From Crossaster papposus (taxonomy: Eukaryota; Echinodermata; Asteroidea; Velatida; Solasteridae): a stretch of DNA of 64,000 bases. The position numbers and the translations under genes are program-made. The stretch spans positions 1,116,001 to 1,180,000 of the forward strand of contig JBAIAA010000028.1 of the NCBI GenBank assembly GCA_037893245.1, given 5' to 3'. A model generated the notes under the pieces. That model did not search any database. It worked only from the letters and a program-made list of their open reading frames with translations, and had not been told where the DNA came from. Positions 1 through 12,273 of the stretch are shown piece after piece (position 1 is the stretch's first letter; every line of letters starts with the position of its first letter).

Positions 1-61
1 TTCGATTATTCATTAATTAATTTTCTTATTTGCACTAAATGATCGCCTCATATACGGGACA
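1..61 (+). repeat. Partial array unit: spacer and 5' flank
   Basis: This is the truncated first unit of the array. It holds the AT-rich spacer and the conserved 5' flank (ACTAAATGATCGCCTC, then a variable ATATACGGGACA) that precedes the first complete tRNA gene at 62. The upstream tRNA gene of this unit lies outside the window. Confidence 0.9.
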
Positions 62-3000
62 TCCCCAGTAGCACAATCGGTTAGCGCGTTGTACTTATAG
101 ACAGTGACCACACGCGTTACTGTAGAGAGATGGAAAGGTTGTGAGTTCGAGACTTACCTGGGGAATTGTCTGATATTTTGTAACACTTTTCTCTTCGATT
201 ATTCATTAATTAATGTTATTATTAATGGACTAAATGATCGCCTAATATACGGGACATCCCCAGTAGCACAATCGGTTAGCGCGTTGTACTTATAGACAGT
301 GACCACACGCGTTACTGTAGAGAGATGCAACGGTTGTTACTTCGAGCCTCACCTGGGGAATTGTCTTATAATTTTTAACACTTTTCTCTTCGATTATTCA
401 TTAATTTATTTTCTTATTTGCACTAAATGATCGCCTCATACACGGGACATCTCCAGTAGCACAATCGGTTAGCGCGTTGTACTTATAGACAGTGACCACA
501 CGCGTTGCTGCAGAGAGATACAAAGGTTGTGAGTTCGAGCCTCACCTGGGGAATTGTCTGATTTTTTTAAACACTTTTCTCTTCGATTATTCATTAATTA
601 ATGTTATTATTAATGGACTAAATGATCGCCTAATATACGGGACATCCCCAGTAGCACAATCGGTTAGCGCGTTGTACTTATAGACAGTGACCACACGCGT
701 TGCTGCAGAGAGATACAAAGGTTGTGAGTTCGAGCCTCACCTGGGAAATTGTCTGATTTTTTTAAACACTTTTCTCTTCGATTATTCATTAATTAATGTT
801 TTTATTAATGGACTAAATGATCGCCTCATACACGGGACATCCCCAGTAGCACAATCGGTTAGCGCGTTGTACTTATAGACAGTGACCACATGCGTTGCTG
901 TAGAGAGATGCAAAGGTTGTGAGTTCGAGCCTCACCTGGGGAATTGTCTGATATTTTTTAACACTTTTCTCTTCGATTATTCATTAATTAATGTTTTTAT
1001 AAATGGACTAAATGATCGCCTCATACACGGGACATCCCCAGTAGCACAATCGGTTAGCGCGTTGTACTTATAGACAGTGACCACACGCGTTGCTGCAGAG
1101 AGATGCAAAGGTTGTGAGTTCGAGCCTCACCTGGGGAATTGTCTGATATTTTTAAAAACTTTTCTCTTCGATTATTTATTAATTAATTTTCTTATTTGCA
1201 CTAAATGATCGCCTCATATATGGGACATCCCCAGTAGCACAATCGGTTAGCGCGTTGTATTTATAGACAGTGACCACACGCGTTACTGTAGAGAGATGCA
1301 AAGGTTGTGAGTTCGAGCCTCACCTGGGGAATTGTCTGATATATTTTAACACTTTTCTCTTGGATTATTCATTAATTAATGTTATTATTAATGGACTAAA
1401 TGATCGCCTCATATACGGGACATCCCCAGTAGCACAATCAGTTAGCGCGTTGTACTTATAGACAGTGACCACACGCGTTGCTGCAGAGAGATGCAAAGGT
1501 TGTGAGTTCGAGCCTCACCTGGGGAATTGTCTGATTTTTTTAAACACTTTTCTCTTCGATTATTTATTAATTAATGTTTTTATTAATGGACTAAATGATC
1601 GCCTCATACACGGGACATCCCCAGTAGCACAATCGGTTAGCGCGTTGTACTTATAGACAGTGACCACATGCGTTGCTGTAGAGAGATGCAAAGGTTGTGA
1701 GTTCGAGCCTCACCTGGGGAATTGTCTGATATATTTTAACACTTTTCTCTTGGATTATTCATTAATTAATGTTATTATTAATGGACTAAATGATCGCCTC
1801 ATATACGGGACATCCCCAGTAGCACAACCGGTTAGCGCGTTGTACTTATAGACAGTGACCACACGCGTTACTGTAGAGAGATGCAACGGTTGTGAGTTCG
1901 AGCCTCACCTGGGGAATTGTCTAATAATTTTTAACTTTTTTCTCTTCGATTATTCATTAATTAATTTTCTTATTTGCACTAAATGATCGCCTCATATACG
2001 GGACATCCCCAGTAGCACAATCGGTTAGCGCGTTGTACTTATAGACAGTGACCACACGCGTTACTGTAGAGAGATGCAAAGGTTGTGAGTTCGAGACTTA
2101 CCTGGGGAATTGTCTGATATTTTGTAACACTTTTCTCTTCGATTATTCATTAATTAATGTTATTATTAATGGACTAAATGATCGCCTAATATACGGGACA
2201 TCCCCAGTAGCACAATCGGTTAGCGCGTTGTACTTATAGACAGTGACCACACGCGTTACTGTAGAGAGATGCAACGGTTGTGAGTTCGAGCCTCACCTGG
2301 GGAATTGTCTAATAATTTTTAACTTTTTTCTCTTCGATTATTCATTAATTAATTTTCTTATTTGCACTAAATGATCGCCTCATATACGGGACATCCCCAG
2401 TAGCACAATCGGTTAGCGCGTTGTACTTATAGACAGTGACCACACGCGTTACTGTAGAGAGATGCAAAGGTTGTGAGTTCGAGACTTACCTGGGGAATTG
2501 TCTGATATTTTGTAACACTTTTCTCTTCGATTATTCATTAATTAATGTTATTATTAATGGACTAAATGATCGCCTAATATACGGGACATCCCCAGTAGCA
2601 CAATCGGTTAGCGCGTTGTACTTATAGACAGTGACCACACGCGTTACTGTAGAGAGATGCAACGGTTGTTACTTCGAGCCTCACCTGGGGAATTGTCTTA
2701 TAATTTTTAACACTTTTCTCTTCGATTATTCATTAATTTATTTTCTTATTTGCACTAAATGATCGCCTCATACACGGGACATCTCCAGTAGCACAATCGG
2801 TTAGCGCGTTGTACTTATAGACAGTGACCACACGCGTTGCTGCAGAGAGATACAAAGGTTGTGAGTTCGAGCCTCACCTGGGGAATTGTCTGATTTTTTT
2901 AAACACTTTTCTCTTCGATTATTCATTAATTAATGTTATTATTAATGGACTAAATGATCGCCTAATATACGGGACATCCCCAGTAGCACAATCGGTTAGC

Positions 3001-4664
3001 GCGTTGTACTTATAGACAGTGACCACACGCGTTGCTGCAGAGAGATACAAAGGTTGTGAGTTCGAGCCTCACCTGGGAAATTGTCTGATTTTTTTAAACA
3101 CTTTTCTCTTCGATTATTCATTAATTAATGTTTTTATTAATGGACTAAATGATCGCCTCATACACGGGACATCCCCAGTAGCACAATCGGTTAGCGCGTT
3201 GTACTTATAGACAGTGACCACATGCGTTGCTGTAGAGAGATGCAAAGGTTGTGAGTTCGAGCCTCACCTGGGGAATTGTCTGATATTTTTTAACACTTTT
3301 CTCTTCGATTATTCATTAATTAATGTTTTTATAAATGGACTAAATGATCGCCTCATACACGGGACATCCCCAGTAGCACAATCGGTTAGCGCGTTGTACT
3401 TATAGACAGTGACCACACGCGTTGCTGCAGAGAGATGCAAAGGTTGTGAGTTCGAGCCTCACCTGGGGAATTGTCTGATATTTTTAAAAACTTTTCTCTT
3501 CGATTATTTATTAATTAATTTTCTTATTTGCACTAAATGATCGCCTCATATATGGGACATCCCCAGTAGCACAATCGGTTAGCGCGTTGTATTTATAGAC
3601 AGTGACCACACGCGTTACTGTAGAGAGATGCAAAGGTTGTGAGTTCGAGCCTCACCTGGGGAATTGTCTGATATATTTTAACACTTTTCTCTTGGATTAT
3701 TCATTAATTAATGTTATTATTAATGGACTAAATGATCGCCTCATATACGGGACATCCCCAGTAGCACAATCAGTTAGCGCGTTGTACTTATAGACAGTGA
3801 CCACACGCGTTGCTGCAGAGAGATGCAAAGGTTGTGAGTTCGAGCCTCACCTGGGGAATTGTCTGATTTTTTTAAACACTTTTCTCTTCGATTATTTATT
3901 AATTAATGTTTTTATTAATGGACTAAATGATCGCCTCATACACGGGACATCCCCAGTAGCACAATCGGTTAGCGCGTTGTACTTATAGACAGTGACCACA
4001 TGCGTTGCTGTAGAGAGATGCAAAGGTTGTGAGTTCGAGCCTCACCTGGGGAATTGTCTGATATATTTTAACACTTTTCTCTTGGATTATTCATTAATTA
4101 ATGTTATTATTAATGGACTAAATGATCGCCTCATATACGGGACATCCCCAGTAGCACAACCGGTTAGCGCGTTGTACTTATAGACAGTGACCACACGCGT
4201 TACTGTAGAGAGATGCAACGGTTGTGAGTTCGAGCCTCACCTGGGGAATTGTCTAATAATTTTTAACTTTTTTCTCTTCGATTATTCATTAATTAATTTT
4301 CTTATTTGCACTAAATGATCGCCTCATATACGGGACATCCCCAGTAGCACAATCGGTTAGCGCGTTGTACTTATAGACAGTGACCACACGCGTTACTGTA
4401 GAGAGATGCAAAGGTTGTGAGTTCGAGACTTACCTGGGGAATTGTCTGATATTTTGTAACACTTTTCTCTTCGATTATTCATTAATTAATGTTATTATTA
4501 ATGGACTAAATGATCGCCTAATATACGGGACATCCCCAGTAGCACAATCGGTTAGCGCGTTGTACTTATAGACAGTGACCACACGCGTTACTGTAGAGAG
4601 ATGCAACGGTTGTTACTTCGAGCCTCACCTGTGGAATTGTCTTATAATTTTTAACACTTTTCTC
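1..4664 (+). repeat. 12-unit higher-order repeat, period 2332 bp, two copies
   Basis: The order of unit variants in 1-2332 recurs in 2333-4664: variant units whose introns begin at 104, 492, 687, 882, 1270, 1465, 1660 and 2048 reappear exactly 2332 bp later. Differences are few, such as the TGG at 131 that is TGC in the second copy. A third, shortened copy follows: units at 3019-4183 recur 1751 bp downstream at 4770-5934. The unit at 4533 is a hybrid. Its gene matches the variant at about 2590-2700, but its downstream spacer matches the next unit, as expected from unequal exchange. Confidence 0.85.
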
Positions 4665-7600
4665 TTCGATTATTCATTAATTAATGTTATTATTAATGGA
4701 CTAAATGATCGCCTAATATACGGGACATCCCCAGTAGCACAATCGGTTAGCGCGTTGTACTTATAGACAGTGACCACACGCGTTGCTGCAGAGAGATACA
4801 AAGGTTGTGAGTTCGAGCCTCACCTGGGGAATTGTCTGATTTTTTTAAACACTTTTCTCTTCGATTATTCATTAATTAATGTTTTTATTAATGGACTAAA
4901 TGATCGCCTCATACACGGGACATCCCCAGTAGCACAATCGGTTAGCGCGTTGTACTTATAGACAGTGACCACATGCGTTGCTGTAGAGAGATGCAAAGGT
5001 TGTGAGTTCGAGCCTCACCTGGGGAATTGTCTGATATTTTTTAACACTTTTCTCTTCGATTATTCATTAATTAATGTTTTTATAAATGGACTAAATGATC
5101 GCCTCATACACGGGACATCCCCAGTAGCACAATCGGTTAGCGCGTTGTACTTATAGACAGTGACCACACGCGTTGCTGCAGAGAGATGCAAAGGTTGTGA
5201 GTTCGAGCCTCACCTGGGGAATTGTCTGATATTTTTAAAAACTTTTCTCTTCGATTATTTATTAATTAATTTTCTTATTTGCACTAAATGATCGCCTCAT
5301 ATATGGGACATCCCCAGTAGCACAATCGGTTAGCGCGTTGTATTTATAGACAGTGACCACACGCGTTACTGTAGAGAGATGCAAAGGTTGTGAGTTCGAG
5401 CCTCACCTGGGGAATTGTCTGATATATTTTAACACTTTTCTCTTGGATTATTCATTAATTAATGTTATTATTAATGGACTAAATGATCGCCTCATATACG
5501 GGACATCCCCAGTAGCACAATCGGTTAGCGCGTTGTACTTATAGACAGTGACCACACGCGTTGCTGCAGAGAGATGCAAAGGTTGTGAGTTCGAGCCTCA
5601 CCTGGGGAATTGTCTGATTTTTTTAAACACTTTTCTCTTCGATTATTTATTAATTAATGTTTTTATTAATGGACTAAATGATCGCCTCATACACGGGACA
5701 TCCCCAGTAGCACAATCGGTTAGCGCGTTGTACTTATAGACAGTGACCACATGCGTTGCTGTAGAGAGATGCAAAGGTTGTGAGTTCGAGCCTCACCTGG
5801 GGAATTGTCTGATATATTTTAACACTTTTCTCTTGGATTATTCATTAATTAATGTTATTATTAATGGACTAAATGATCGCCTCATATACGGGACATCCCC
5901 AGTAGCACAACCGGTTAGCGCGTTGTACTTATAGACAGTGACCACACTCGTTGCTGTAGAGAGATGCAAAGGTTGTGAGTTCGAGCCTCACCTGGGGAAT
6001 TGTCAGATATTTTTAAACACTTTTCTCTTCGATTATTCATTAATTAATGTTCATATTTGCACTAAATGATCGCCTCGTATACGGGACATCCCCAGTAGCA
6101 CAATCGGTTAGCGCGTTGTACTTATAGACAGTGACCACATACGTTGCTGTAGAGAGATGCAAAGGTTGTGAGTTCGAGCCTCACCTGGGGAATTGTCTGA
6201 TATTTTGTAACACTTTTCTCTTCGATTATTCATTAATTAATGTCATTATTAATGGACTAAATGATCGCCTAATAAACGGGACATCCCCAGTAGCACAATC
6301 GGTTAGCGCGTTGTACTTATAGACAGTGACCACACGCGTTACTGTAGAGAGATGCAACGGTTGTGAGTTCGAGCCTCACCTGGGGAATTGTCTAATAATT
6401 TTTAACTTTTTTCTCTTCGATTATTCATTAATTAATTTTCGTATTTGCACTAAATGATCGCCTCATATACGGGACATCCCCAGTAGCACAATCGGTTAGC
6501 GCGTTGTACTTATAGACAGTGACCACACGCGTTACTGTAGAGAGATGCAAAGGTTGTGAGTTCGAGACTTACCTGGGGAATTGTCTGATATTTTGTAACA
6601 CTTTTCTCTTCGATTATTCATTAATTAATGTTATTATTAATGGACTAAATGATCGCCTAATATACGGGACATCCCCAGTAGCACAATCGGTTAGCGCGTT
6701 GTACTTATAGACAGTGACCACACGCGTTACTGTAGAGAGATGCAACGGTTGTGACTTCGAGCCTCACCTGGGGAATTGTCTTATAATTTTTAACACTTTT
6801 CTCTTCGATTATTCATTAATTTATTTTCTTATTTGCACTAAATGATCGCCTCATACACGGGACATCTCCAGTAGCACAATCGGTTAGCGCGTTGTACTTA
6901 TAGACAGTGACCACACGCATTACTGTAGAGAGATGCAAAGGTTGTGAGTTCGACCCTCACCTGGGGAATTGTCTGATATTTTGTAACACTTTTCTCTTCG
7001 ATTATTCATTAATAAATTTTATTATTAATGGACTAAATGATCGCCTCATACACGGGACATCCCCAGTAGCACAATCGGTTAGCGCGTTGTACTTATAGAC
7101 AGTGACCACACGCGTTGCTGTAGAGAGATGCAAAGGTTGTGAGTTCGAGCCTCACCTGGGGAATTGTCTGATATTTTGTAACACTTTTCTCTTCGATTAT
7201 TAATTAATTAATGTTCATATTTGCACTAAATGATCGTCTCATATACGGGACATCCCCAGTAGCACAATCGGTTAGCGCGTTGTACTTATAGACAGTGACC
7301 ACACGCGTTGCTGTAGAGAGATGCAAAGGTTGTGAGTTCGAGCCTCACCTGGGGAATTGTCTGTTATTTTTAAACACTTTTCTCTTCGATTATTCATTAA
7401 TTAATCTCCTTATTTGCACTAAATGATCGCCTCATATACGGGACATCCCCAGTAGCACAATCGGTTAGCCCGTTGTACTTATAGACAGTGACCACACGCG
7501 TTGCTGCAGAGAGATACAAAGGTTGTGAGTTCGAGCCTCACCTGGGGAATTGTCAGATTTTTTTAAACACTTTTCTCTTCGATTATTCATTAATTAATGT

Positions 7601-8715
7601 TTTTATTAATGGACTAAATGATCGCCTCATACACGGGTCATCCCCAGTAGCACAATCGGTTAGCGCGTTGTACTTATAGACAGTGACCACATGCGTTGCT
7701 GTAGAGAGATGCAAAGGTTGTGAGTTCGAGCCTCACCTGGGGAATTGTCTGATATTTTTTAACACTTTTCTCTTCGATTATTCATTAATTAATGTTTTTA
7801 TAAATGGACTAAATGATCGCCTCATACACGGGACATCCCCAGCAGCACAATCGGTTAGCGCGTTGTACTTATAGACAGTGACCACACGCGTTGCTGTAGA
7901 GAGATGCAAAGGTTGTGAGTTCGAGCCTCACCTGGGGAATTGTCTGATATTTTGTAACACTTTTCTCTTCGATTATTAATTAATTAATGTTCATATTTGC
8001 ACTAAATGATCGTCTCATATACGGGACATCCCCAGTAGCACAATCGGTTAGCGCGTTGTACTTATAGACAGTGACCACACGCGTTGCTGTAGAGAGATGC
8101 AAAGGTTGTGAGTTCGAGCCTCACCTGGGGAATTGTCTGTTATTTTTAAACACTTTTCTCTTCGATTATTCATTAATTAATCTCCTTATTTGCACTAAAT
8201 GATCGCCTCATATACGGGACATCCCCAGTAGCACAATCGGTTAGCCCGTTGTACTTATAGACAGTGACCACACGCGTTGCTGCAGAGAGATACAAAGGTT
8301 GTGAGTTCGAGCCTCACCTGGGGAATTGTCAGATTTTTTTAAACACTTTTCTCTTCGATTATTCATTAATTAATGTTTTTATTAATGGACTAAATGATCG
8401 CCTCATACACGGGTCATCCCCAGTAGCACAATCGGTTAGCGCGTTGTACTTATAGACAGTGACCACATGCGTTGCTGTAGAGAGATGCAAAGGTTGTGAG
8501 TTCGAGCCTCACCTGGGGAATTGTCTGATATTTTTTAACACTTTTCTCTTCGATTATTCATTAATTAATGTTTTTATAAATGGACTAAATGATCGCCTCA
8601 TACACGGGACATCCCCAGCAGCACAATCGGTTAGCGCGTTGTACTTATAGACAGTGACCACACGCGTTGCTGCAGAGAGATGCAAAGGTTGTGAGTTCGA
8701 GCCTCACCTGGGGAA
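62..8715 (+). tRNA. Tandem block 1: about 45 intron-containing tRNA-Ile(UAU) genes
   Basis: Head-to-tail copies of a 104-nt tRNA gene recur every 194-195 bp, all on the plus strand, the first at 62-165 and the last at 8612-8715. Each has the TCCCCAG/CTGGGGA acceptor stem, an A-box-like TAGCACAATCGG, anticodon TAT, a 30-nt intron after position 37, the T-stem pair GTGAG/CTCAC around TTCGAGC (B box) and discriminator A. Spacers come in two kinds, one ending TTATTAATGGAC or TTATAAATGGAC and one ending CTTATTTGCAC. Some copies are damaged: those near 301 and 2634, and the one at 4533, have GTTAC in the T-stem with two mismatches, and the copy at 62 has a G29-G41 clash. The count comes from dividing block length by period, not from scoring every copy. 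Many copies may be pseudogenes. Confidence 0.9.
7099..8650 (+). repeat. 4-unit higher-order repeat, period 776 bp, two copies
   Basis: Units in 7099-7874 recur in 7875-8650 with a 776-bp offset. They share rare variants: GTTAGCCCG in the D-arm (tRNA genes at 7446 and 8222), CACGGGTCATCC in the flank, and CCCCAGCAGC at the start of the following gene. The last unit of the second copy (intron CTGCAGAG) runs directly into the insertion at 8752. Confidence 0.85.
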
Positions 8716-8753
8716 TTGTCTGATATTTTTAAAAACTTTTCTCTTCGATTATT

Positions 8754-8783
8754 AGCTGTTTCGGCATTTCAGCCGAAACAGCT
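8754..8783. repeat. 5'-terminal hairpin 1 of the HINE-like element
   Basis: Perfect 12-bp arms AGCTGTTTCGGC / GCCGAAACAGCT around a 6-base loop. The left arm is the extreme 5' end of the element and matches, inverted, the CGAAACAGCT just inside its 3' end. Confidence 0.85.
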
Positions 8784-8804
8784 TTTGTTTTCGTTAAAGT
8801 TTTT

Positions 8805-8833
8805 AGCTGTTTCGGTTTTTCACCGAAACAGCT
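8805..8833. repeat. Hairpin 2 (AGCTGTTTCGGT)
   Basis: Perfect 12-bp arms AGCTGTTTCGGT / ACCGAAACAGCT with a 5-base loop. It is a near-copy of hairpin 1 with one compensated base pair (C-G replaced by T-A), so pairing is kept. Confidence 0.85.
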
Positions 8834-8847
8834 ATTGTTTTCGTTCT

Positions 8848-8849
<2 letters not shown>

Positions 8850-8895
<46 letters not shown>
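8850..8895. repeat. 46-base poly(T) tract
   Basis: An uninterrupted T homopolymer between hairpins 2 and 3. Tracts like this slip in replication and sequencing, so its exact length is unreliable. Confidence 0.95.
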
Positions 8896-8897
<2 letters not shown>

Positions 8898-8924
8898 CTG
8901 TTTCGGTTTTTCACCGAAACAGCT
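8896..8924. repeat. Hairpin 3 (AGCTGTTTCGGT)
   Basis: Same 12-bp arms and 5-base loop as hairpin 2, directly after the T46 tract. It is followed by ATCGTTAAAG and further T-rich sequence to about 8971. Confidence 0.85.
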
Positions 8925-9607
8925 TTTGTAATCGTTAAAGTTTTTTTTTTTCTTTTTTTTTTTTTTCTTTTTCAGATTTTTCTCCATAGGATTTGTACAC
9001 GTTTGTTCAGACAGGTCACTTAGGTACTTTGGTCAATCCGATCGACTTGAAACTTGGCATACATTTAGACAACCACACAAGGACGGTCCTAGAAGAAATT
9101 CGTCGCGATTACGTCACTCAAGGTCACGTGACTTTGCGTTAAAGGTTAAATTTTCCCCATAGGTTTTGTACACGTTTTTCTTCACACTATTGACTTTGAC
9201 ACTTTGGTACATCCGACCGACTTGAAACTTGGCATACACTTAGAACATCACCCACAGATGGTCCTGGAAGAAATTCGGCACGATTGCGTCATTCAAGGTC
9301 ACGTAATGTCACGTTAAAGTTTCAATTGTTTCCCCCATAGGTTTTGTACACGTTTTTCTTTAGTCTATGACTTAGACACTTTCGTAAATTTGATGGACTT
9401 GAGACTTGGCACACACTTAGACCACCATCCACAGACGGTCCTAGAAGACATTCGGCACGATTACGTCATTCAAGGTCACGGGGCGTCACGTTAAAGCCTC
9501 AATTTCCCCCATAGGTTTTGTACATGTTTTTCTTTAGGCTATTGACTTTGACACTTTAGTAAATCCGATCGGCTTGAGACTTGCCACACACAGAAGACCA
9601 CAGCACA

Positions 9608-9672
9608 CATATTGAAAGTAATTTTAGACACTCGAAACAGCTCTGTGTTTGTCCACAAACGCATGTCTAGTT
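9608..9672 (+). repeat. Internal copy 1 of the element's 3' end
   Basis: From ATATTGAAAGTAATTTTAG through CGAAACAGCT, TGTGTTTGT-CC-ACAAACGCA and CATGTCTAG, followed by a T-rich tract. It matches the true 3' terminus at 11350-11414, but the hairpin has one substituted base (G for A). Confidence 0.8.
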
Positions 9673-10328
9673 TTTTTTTTTGTTTTTTTTTTTGCCTTTT
9701 GTTCTCCATAGGATTTGTACACGTTTGTTCAGACAATACACTTTGACACTTTGGTAAATCCGATGGACTTGAGACTTGGCATACACTTAGACAACCACCC
9801 AAGGACGGTCCTAGAAGAAATTCGTCGCGATTACGTCATTCAAGGTCACGTGACTTAGCGTTAAAGGTGAAATTTTCCCCATAGGTTTTGTACACGTTTT
9901 TCTTCAGACTATTGAATTTGACACTTTGGTCAATCCGACCGACTTGAAACTTGCCATACACTCAGAACACCACCACCAGATGTTTCTGAAAAAAATTCAG
10001 CACGATTGCGTCATTCAAGGTCACGTGACGTCAAGTTAAAGGTTTAATTTGTCCCCCATAGGTTTTGTACACGTTTTTCTTTAGACTCTTGACTTTGACA
10101 CTTAGTTAATCCGATCGACTTGAGACTTGGCACACACATAGACCACCATCCACAGACGGTCGTAGGAGAAATTTGGCACGATTACGTCATTCAAGGTTAC
10201 GGGGTGTCACGTTAAAGGTTCAATTTTCCCCCATAGGTTTTGTACACGTTTTTCTTTAGACTATTGACTTTGACACTTTAGTAAATCTGATCGACTTGAG
10301 ACTTGGCACACACAAAAGATTACCACAT

Positions 10329-10394
10329 ACATATTGAAAGTAATTTTAGACACTCGAAACAGCTCTGTGTTTGTCCACAAACACATGTCTAGTT
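10329..10394 (+). repeat. Internal copy 2 of the element's 3' end
   Basis: A second internal copy of the terminal module, with the perfect TGTGTTTGT / ACAAACACA hairpin and CATGTCTAG, followed by a T-tract (about 10393-10407). With the terminal copy, the element has three tandem 3' ends. Confidence 0.8.
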
Positions 10395-11387
10395 TTTTTT
10401 TTTTTTTCTTCCTCTGTTTCAGACTCTTCTCTATACGATTTGTACACGTTTTTCTTCAGCCAATACACTTTGACACTTTGATAAATCCGATCGACTTGAT
10501 ACTTAGCATACACTTAGACCACCATCCACAGATGGTCCTAGAAGAAATTCGTAACGATTACGTCATTCATGGTCACGTGACGTCACGTTAAAGGTTCAAT
10601 TTTTTCCCATAGGTTTTGTACACGTTTTTCTTCAGACTATTGACTTTGACACTTTGGTAAATCCGATTGACTTTAGACTTAATATAAACCTCAACCACCA
10701 TCCTCAGGAGGGCCAAGAGGAAAATCGTCATGATTACGTCATCGGGGGTCATGTGACGTCACGTTAAAGGTGCAGTTTTTAGGACCCTCTATCTCTGGAA
10801 GTACAAGTCCGGTTGGGGTCAAACTTGGTTTGCAAGTATTCTAGGGTGTGTTATAGACGAAAATTAAGATGACGTAATTATGACATCATCGGGTGTCATG
10901 TGACGTCACATTAAATGTTCAATTTTCTCAATAGGTTTTGTACACGTTTTTCTTCAAAATATTGAATTTGACAGTTCTGTAAATTCGATCGACTTGAGAC
11001 TTAGCACAGACCTCGACCACCATCCTTAGGAGGGCCAAGAAAACAATAATCAAGATGACGTCATCGCGGGTCATGTGACGTCACATTAAAGGTGTAGTTT
11101 TTAAGACCCTCTAACTCTGAAAGTACAAGTCCGGTTGGGGTCAAACTTGGTATGCAAGTATTCCAGGATGTGTTACAGACGAAAATTAAGATGACATCAT
11201 GATGACATCATCGGGTATCATGTGACGTCACATTAAAGGTTCAAATTTCCCCATAGGATTTGTACACGTTTTTTCAACTAATATATATTTGGCACTTGTG
11301 TAAATCCAATCGACTTCAGACTTGGCACACACATAGACCACCACACACACATATATTGAAAGTAACGTTAGACAATCGAAACAGCTC

Positions 11388-11414
11388 TGTGTTTGTCCAC
11401 AAACACATGTCTAG
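11388..11414 (+). repeat. 3'-terminal hairpin and CTAG end
   Basis: Perfect 9-bp stem TGTGTTTGT / ACAAACACA with loop CC, then TGT and CTAG at 11411-11414, followed by array sequence TTTATTAATT. A short hairpin a few bases before CTAG is the diagnostic 3' structure of Helitron-class rolling-circle transposons. Confidence 0.7.
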
Positions 11415-11467
11415 TTTATTAATTAATTTTCTTATTTGCACTAAATGATCGCCTCATATACGGGACA

Positions 11468-11961
11468 TCCCCAGTAGCACAATCGGTTAGCGCGTTGTAT
11501 TTATAGACAGTGACCACACGCGTTACTGTAGAGAGATGCAAAGGTTGTGAGTTCGAGCCTCACCTGGGGAATTGTCTGATATATTTTAACACTTTTCTCT
11601 TGGATTATTCATTAATTAATGTTATTATTAATGGACTAAATGATCGCCTCATATACGGGACATCCCCAGTAGCACAATCGGTTAGCGCGTTGTACTTATA
11701 GACAGTGACCATACGCGTTGCTGCAGAGAGATGCAAAGGTTGTGAGTTCGAGCCTCACCTGGGAAATTGTCTGATTTTTTTAAACACTTTTCTCTTCGAT
11801 TATTCATTATTTAATGTTTTTATTAATGGACTAAATGATCGCCTCATACACGGGACATCCCCAGTAGCACAATCGGTTAGCGCGTTGTACTTATAGACAG
11901 TGACCACATGCGTTGCTGTAGAGAGATGCAAAGGTTGTGAGTTCGAGCCTCACCTGGGGAA
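11468..11961 (+). tRNA. Tandem block 2: three tRNA-Ile(UAU) genes
   Basis: Three complete copies, at 11468-11571, 11663-11766 and 11858-11961. The first has T for C at position 32 (TATTTATAG). The second has the rare intron variant GACCATACGCG, also found in the copy 6737 bp downstream. The third is followed by spacer TTAATTAAAGTTATTATTAA, which runs to the DNA transposon at 12032. The next tRNA gene resumes at 17238 beyond the transposon. Confidence 0.9.
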
Positions 11962-12027
11962 TTGTCTGATATATTTTAACACTTTTCTCTTGGATTATTC
12001 ATTAATTAAAGTTATTATTAATGGACT

Positions 12028-12031
12028 AAAT
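12028..12031. other. Target-site duplication AAAT, left copy
   Basis: AAAT precedes the left inverted repeat and recurs at 17213-17216 after the right one. The uninterrupted array copy at 18765-18768 has a single AAAT in the same context, confirming a 4-bp duplication. An alternative reading is a TIR extended by one T/A pair with a 2-bp AA duplication. Confidence 0.8.
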
Positions 12032-12058
12032 CGTCGCAGAGCTGACAAACCGGCGAAT
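12032..12058 (+). repeat. Left terminal inverted repeat
   Basis: Begins CGTCGCAGAGCTGACA and continues AACCGGCGAAT. It matches the reverse complement of 17186-17212 except at positions 17 (A/T) and 22 (G/A). The inner part CTGACAAACCGGCGAA is also a subterminal repeat found at 16853-16868. Confidence 0.9.
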
Positions 12059-12208
12059 CGACCATTTTCGCGATTTTTTTATTTTTATATTTTTGGGGTT
12101 GTTAAAGGTTGCCCTTTCAAGAATTTAAACTAAAACACCTTAATCTTTTGTATTTTCTAAGATTCAGAGCGCCCTCTTTGGCGAATCATTCATAATTGCA
12201 AATTGAGA

Positions 12209-12251
12209 ATTTCACGAAGTGACGAATAAGTGATTCGTCACTTCGTGAAAT
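12209..12251. repeat. Perfect 19-bp palindrome in the transposon left end
   Basis: Arms at 12209-12227 (ATTTCACGAAGTGACGAAT) and 12233-12251 are perfect reverse complements around a 5-base loop. The arms contain GTGACGAAT, a relative of the GACGAA/GGCGAA core of the subterminal repeats, so this could be a paired transposase-binding site. It also lies about 125 bp before the start codon and could regulate transcription. Confidence 0.9.
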
Positions 12252-12273
12252 TTGACGCAGCTATTACTATGAG

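Larger units (their letters stand above)
8984..11349 (+). repeat. Core tandem repeats of the HINE-like element (about 175 bp in super-blocks of about 722 bp)
   Basis: The motif CCATAGGNTTTGTACACG recurs at about 8984, 9157, 9335, 9509, 9706, 9879, 10056, 10231, 10431 (degenerate), 10607, 10929 and 11253. Units run to GACGTCACGTTAAAGG and are mostly 173-178 bp. Four units make a super-block: 8984 to 9706 is 722 bp and 9706 to 10431 is 725 bp. The last two intervals are about 323 bp because each carries an extra segment containing GTACAAGTCCGGTTGGGGTC. No convincing gene is present. Short frames here depend on homopolymers. Confidence 0.8.
8752..11414 (+). mobile_element. Helentron/HINE-like insertion with tandem-repeat core, long copy
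   Basis: Non-tRNA DNA interrupts a spacer, and the flanks rejoin exactly as an intact unit (compare 18121-18240), with no target duplication. The 5' end starts AGCTGTTTCGGC. Its inverted counterpart CGAAACAGCT lies just inside the 3' end, followed by a 9-bp hairpin (11388-11407) and then CTAG at the junction with TTT. Asymmetric subterminal inverted repeats, a 3' hairpin and the absence of a target duplication fit Helitron2/Helentron-type non-autonomous elements (HINE, DINE-1, pearl). The core is about 175-bp tandem repeats in three super-blocks. T microhomology blurs the exact boundary by 1-3 bases. No replicase or helicase coding capacity is visible. The family assignment is inference. Confidence 0.65.

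Noticed and set aside
9539..10591. Short frames in the HINE-like insertion (minus 9539-9802, plus 10334-10591)
   Set aside because: They are made of the 175-bp tandem repeats and homopolymer T/A tracts (runs of F or K), and no domain is seen.
11900..12133. 77-codon frame at the left transposon junction
   Set aside because: It begins in a tRNA intron and runs across the TIR. It is a chance fusion made by the insertion.
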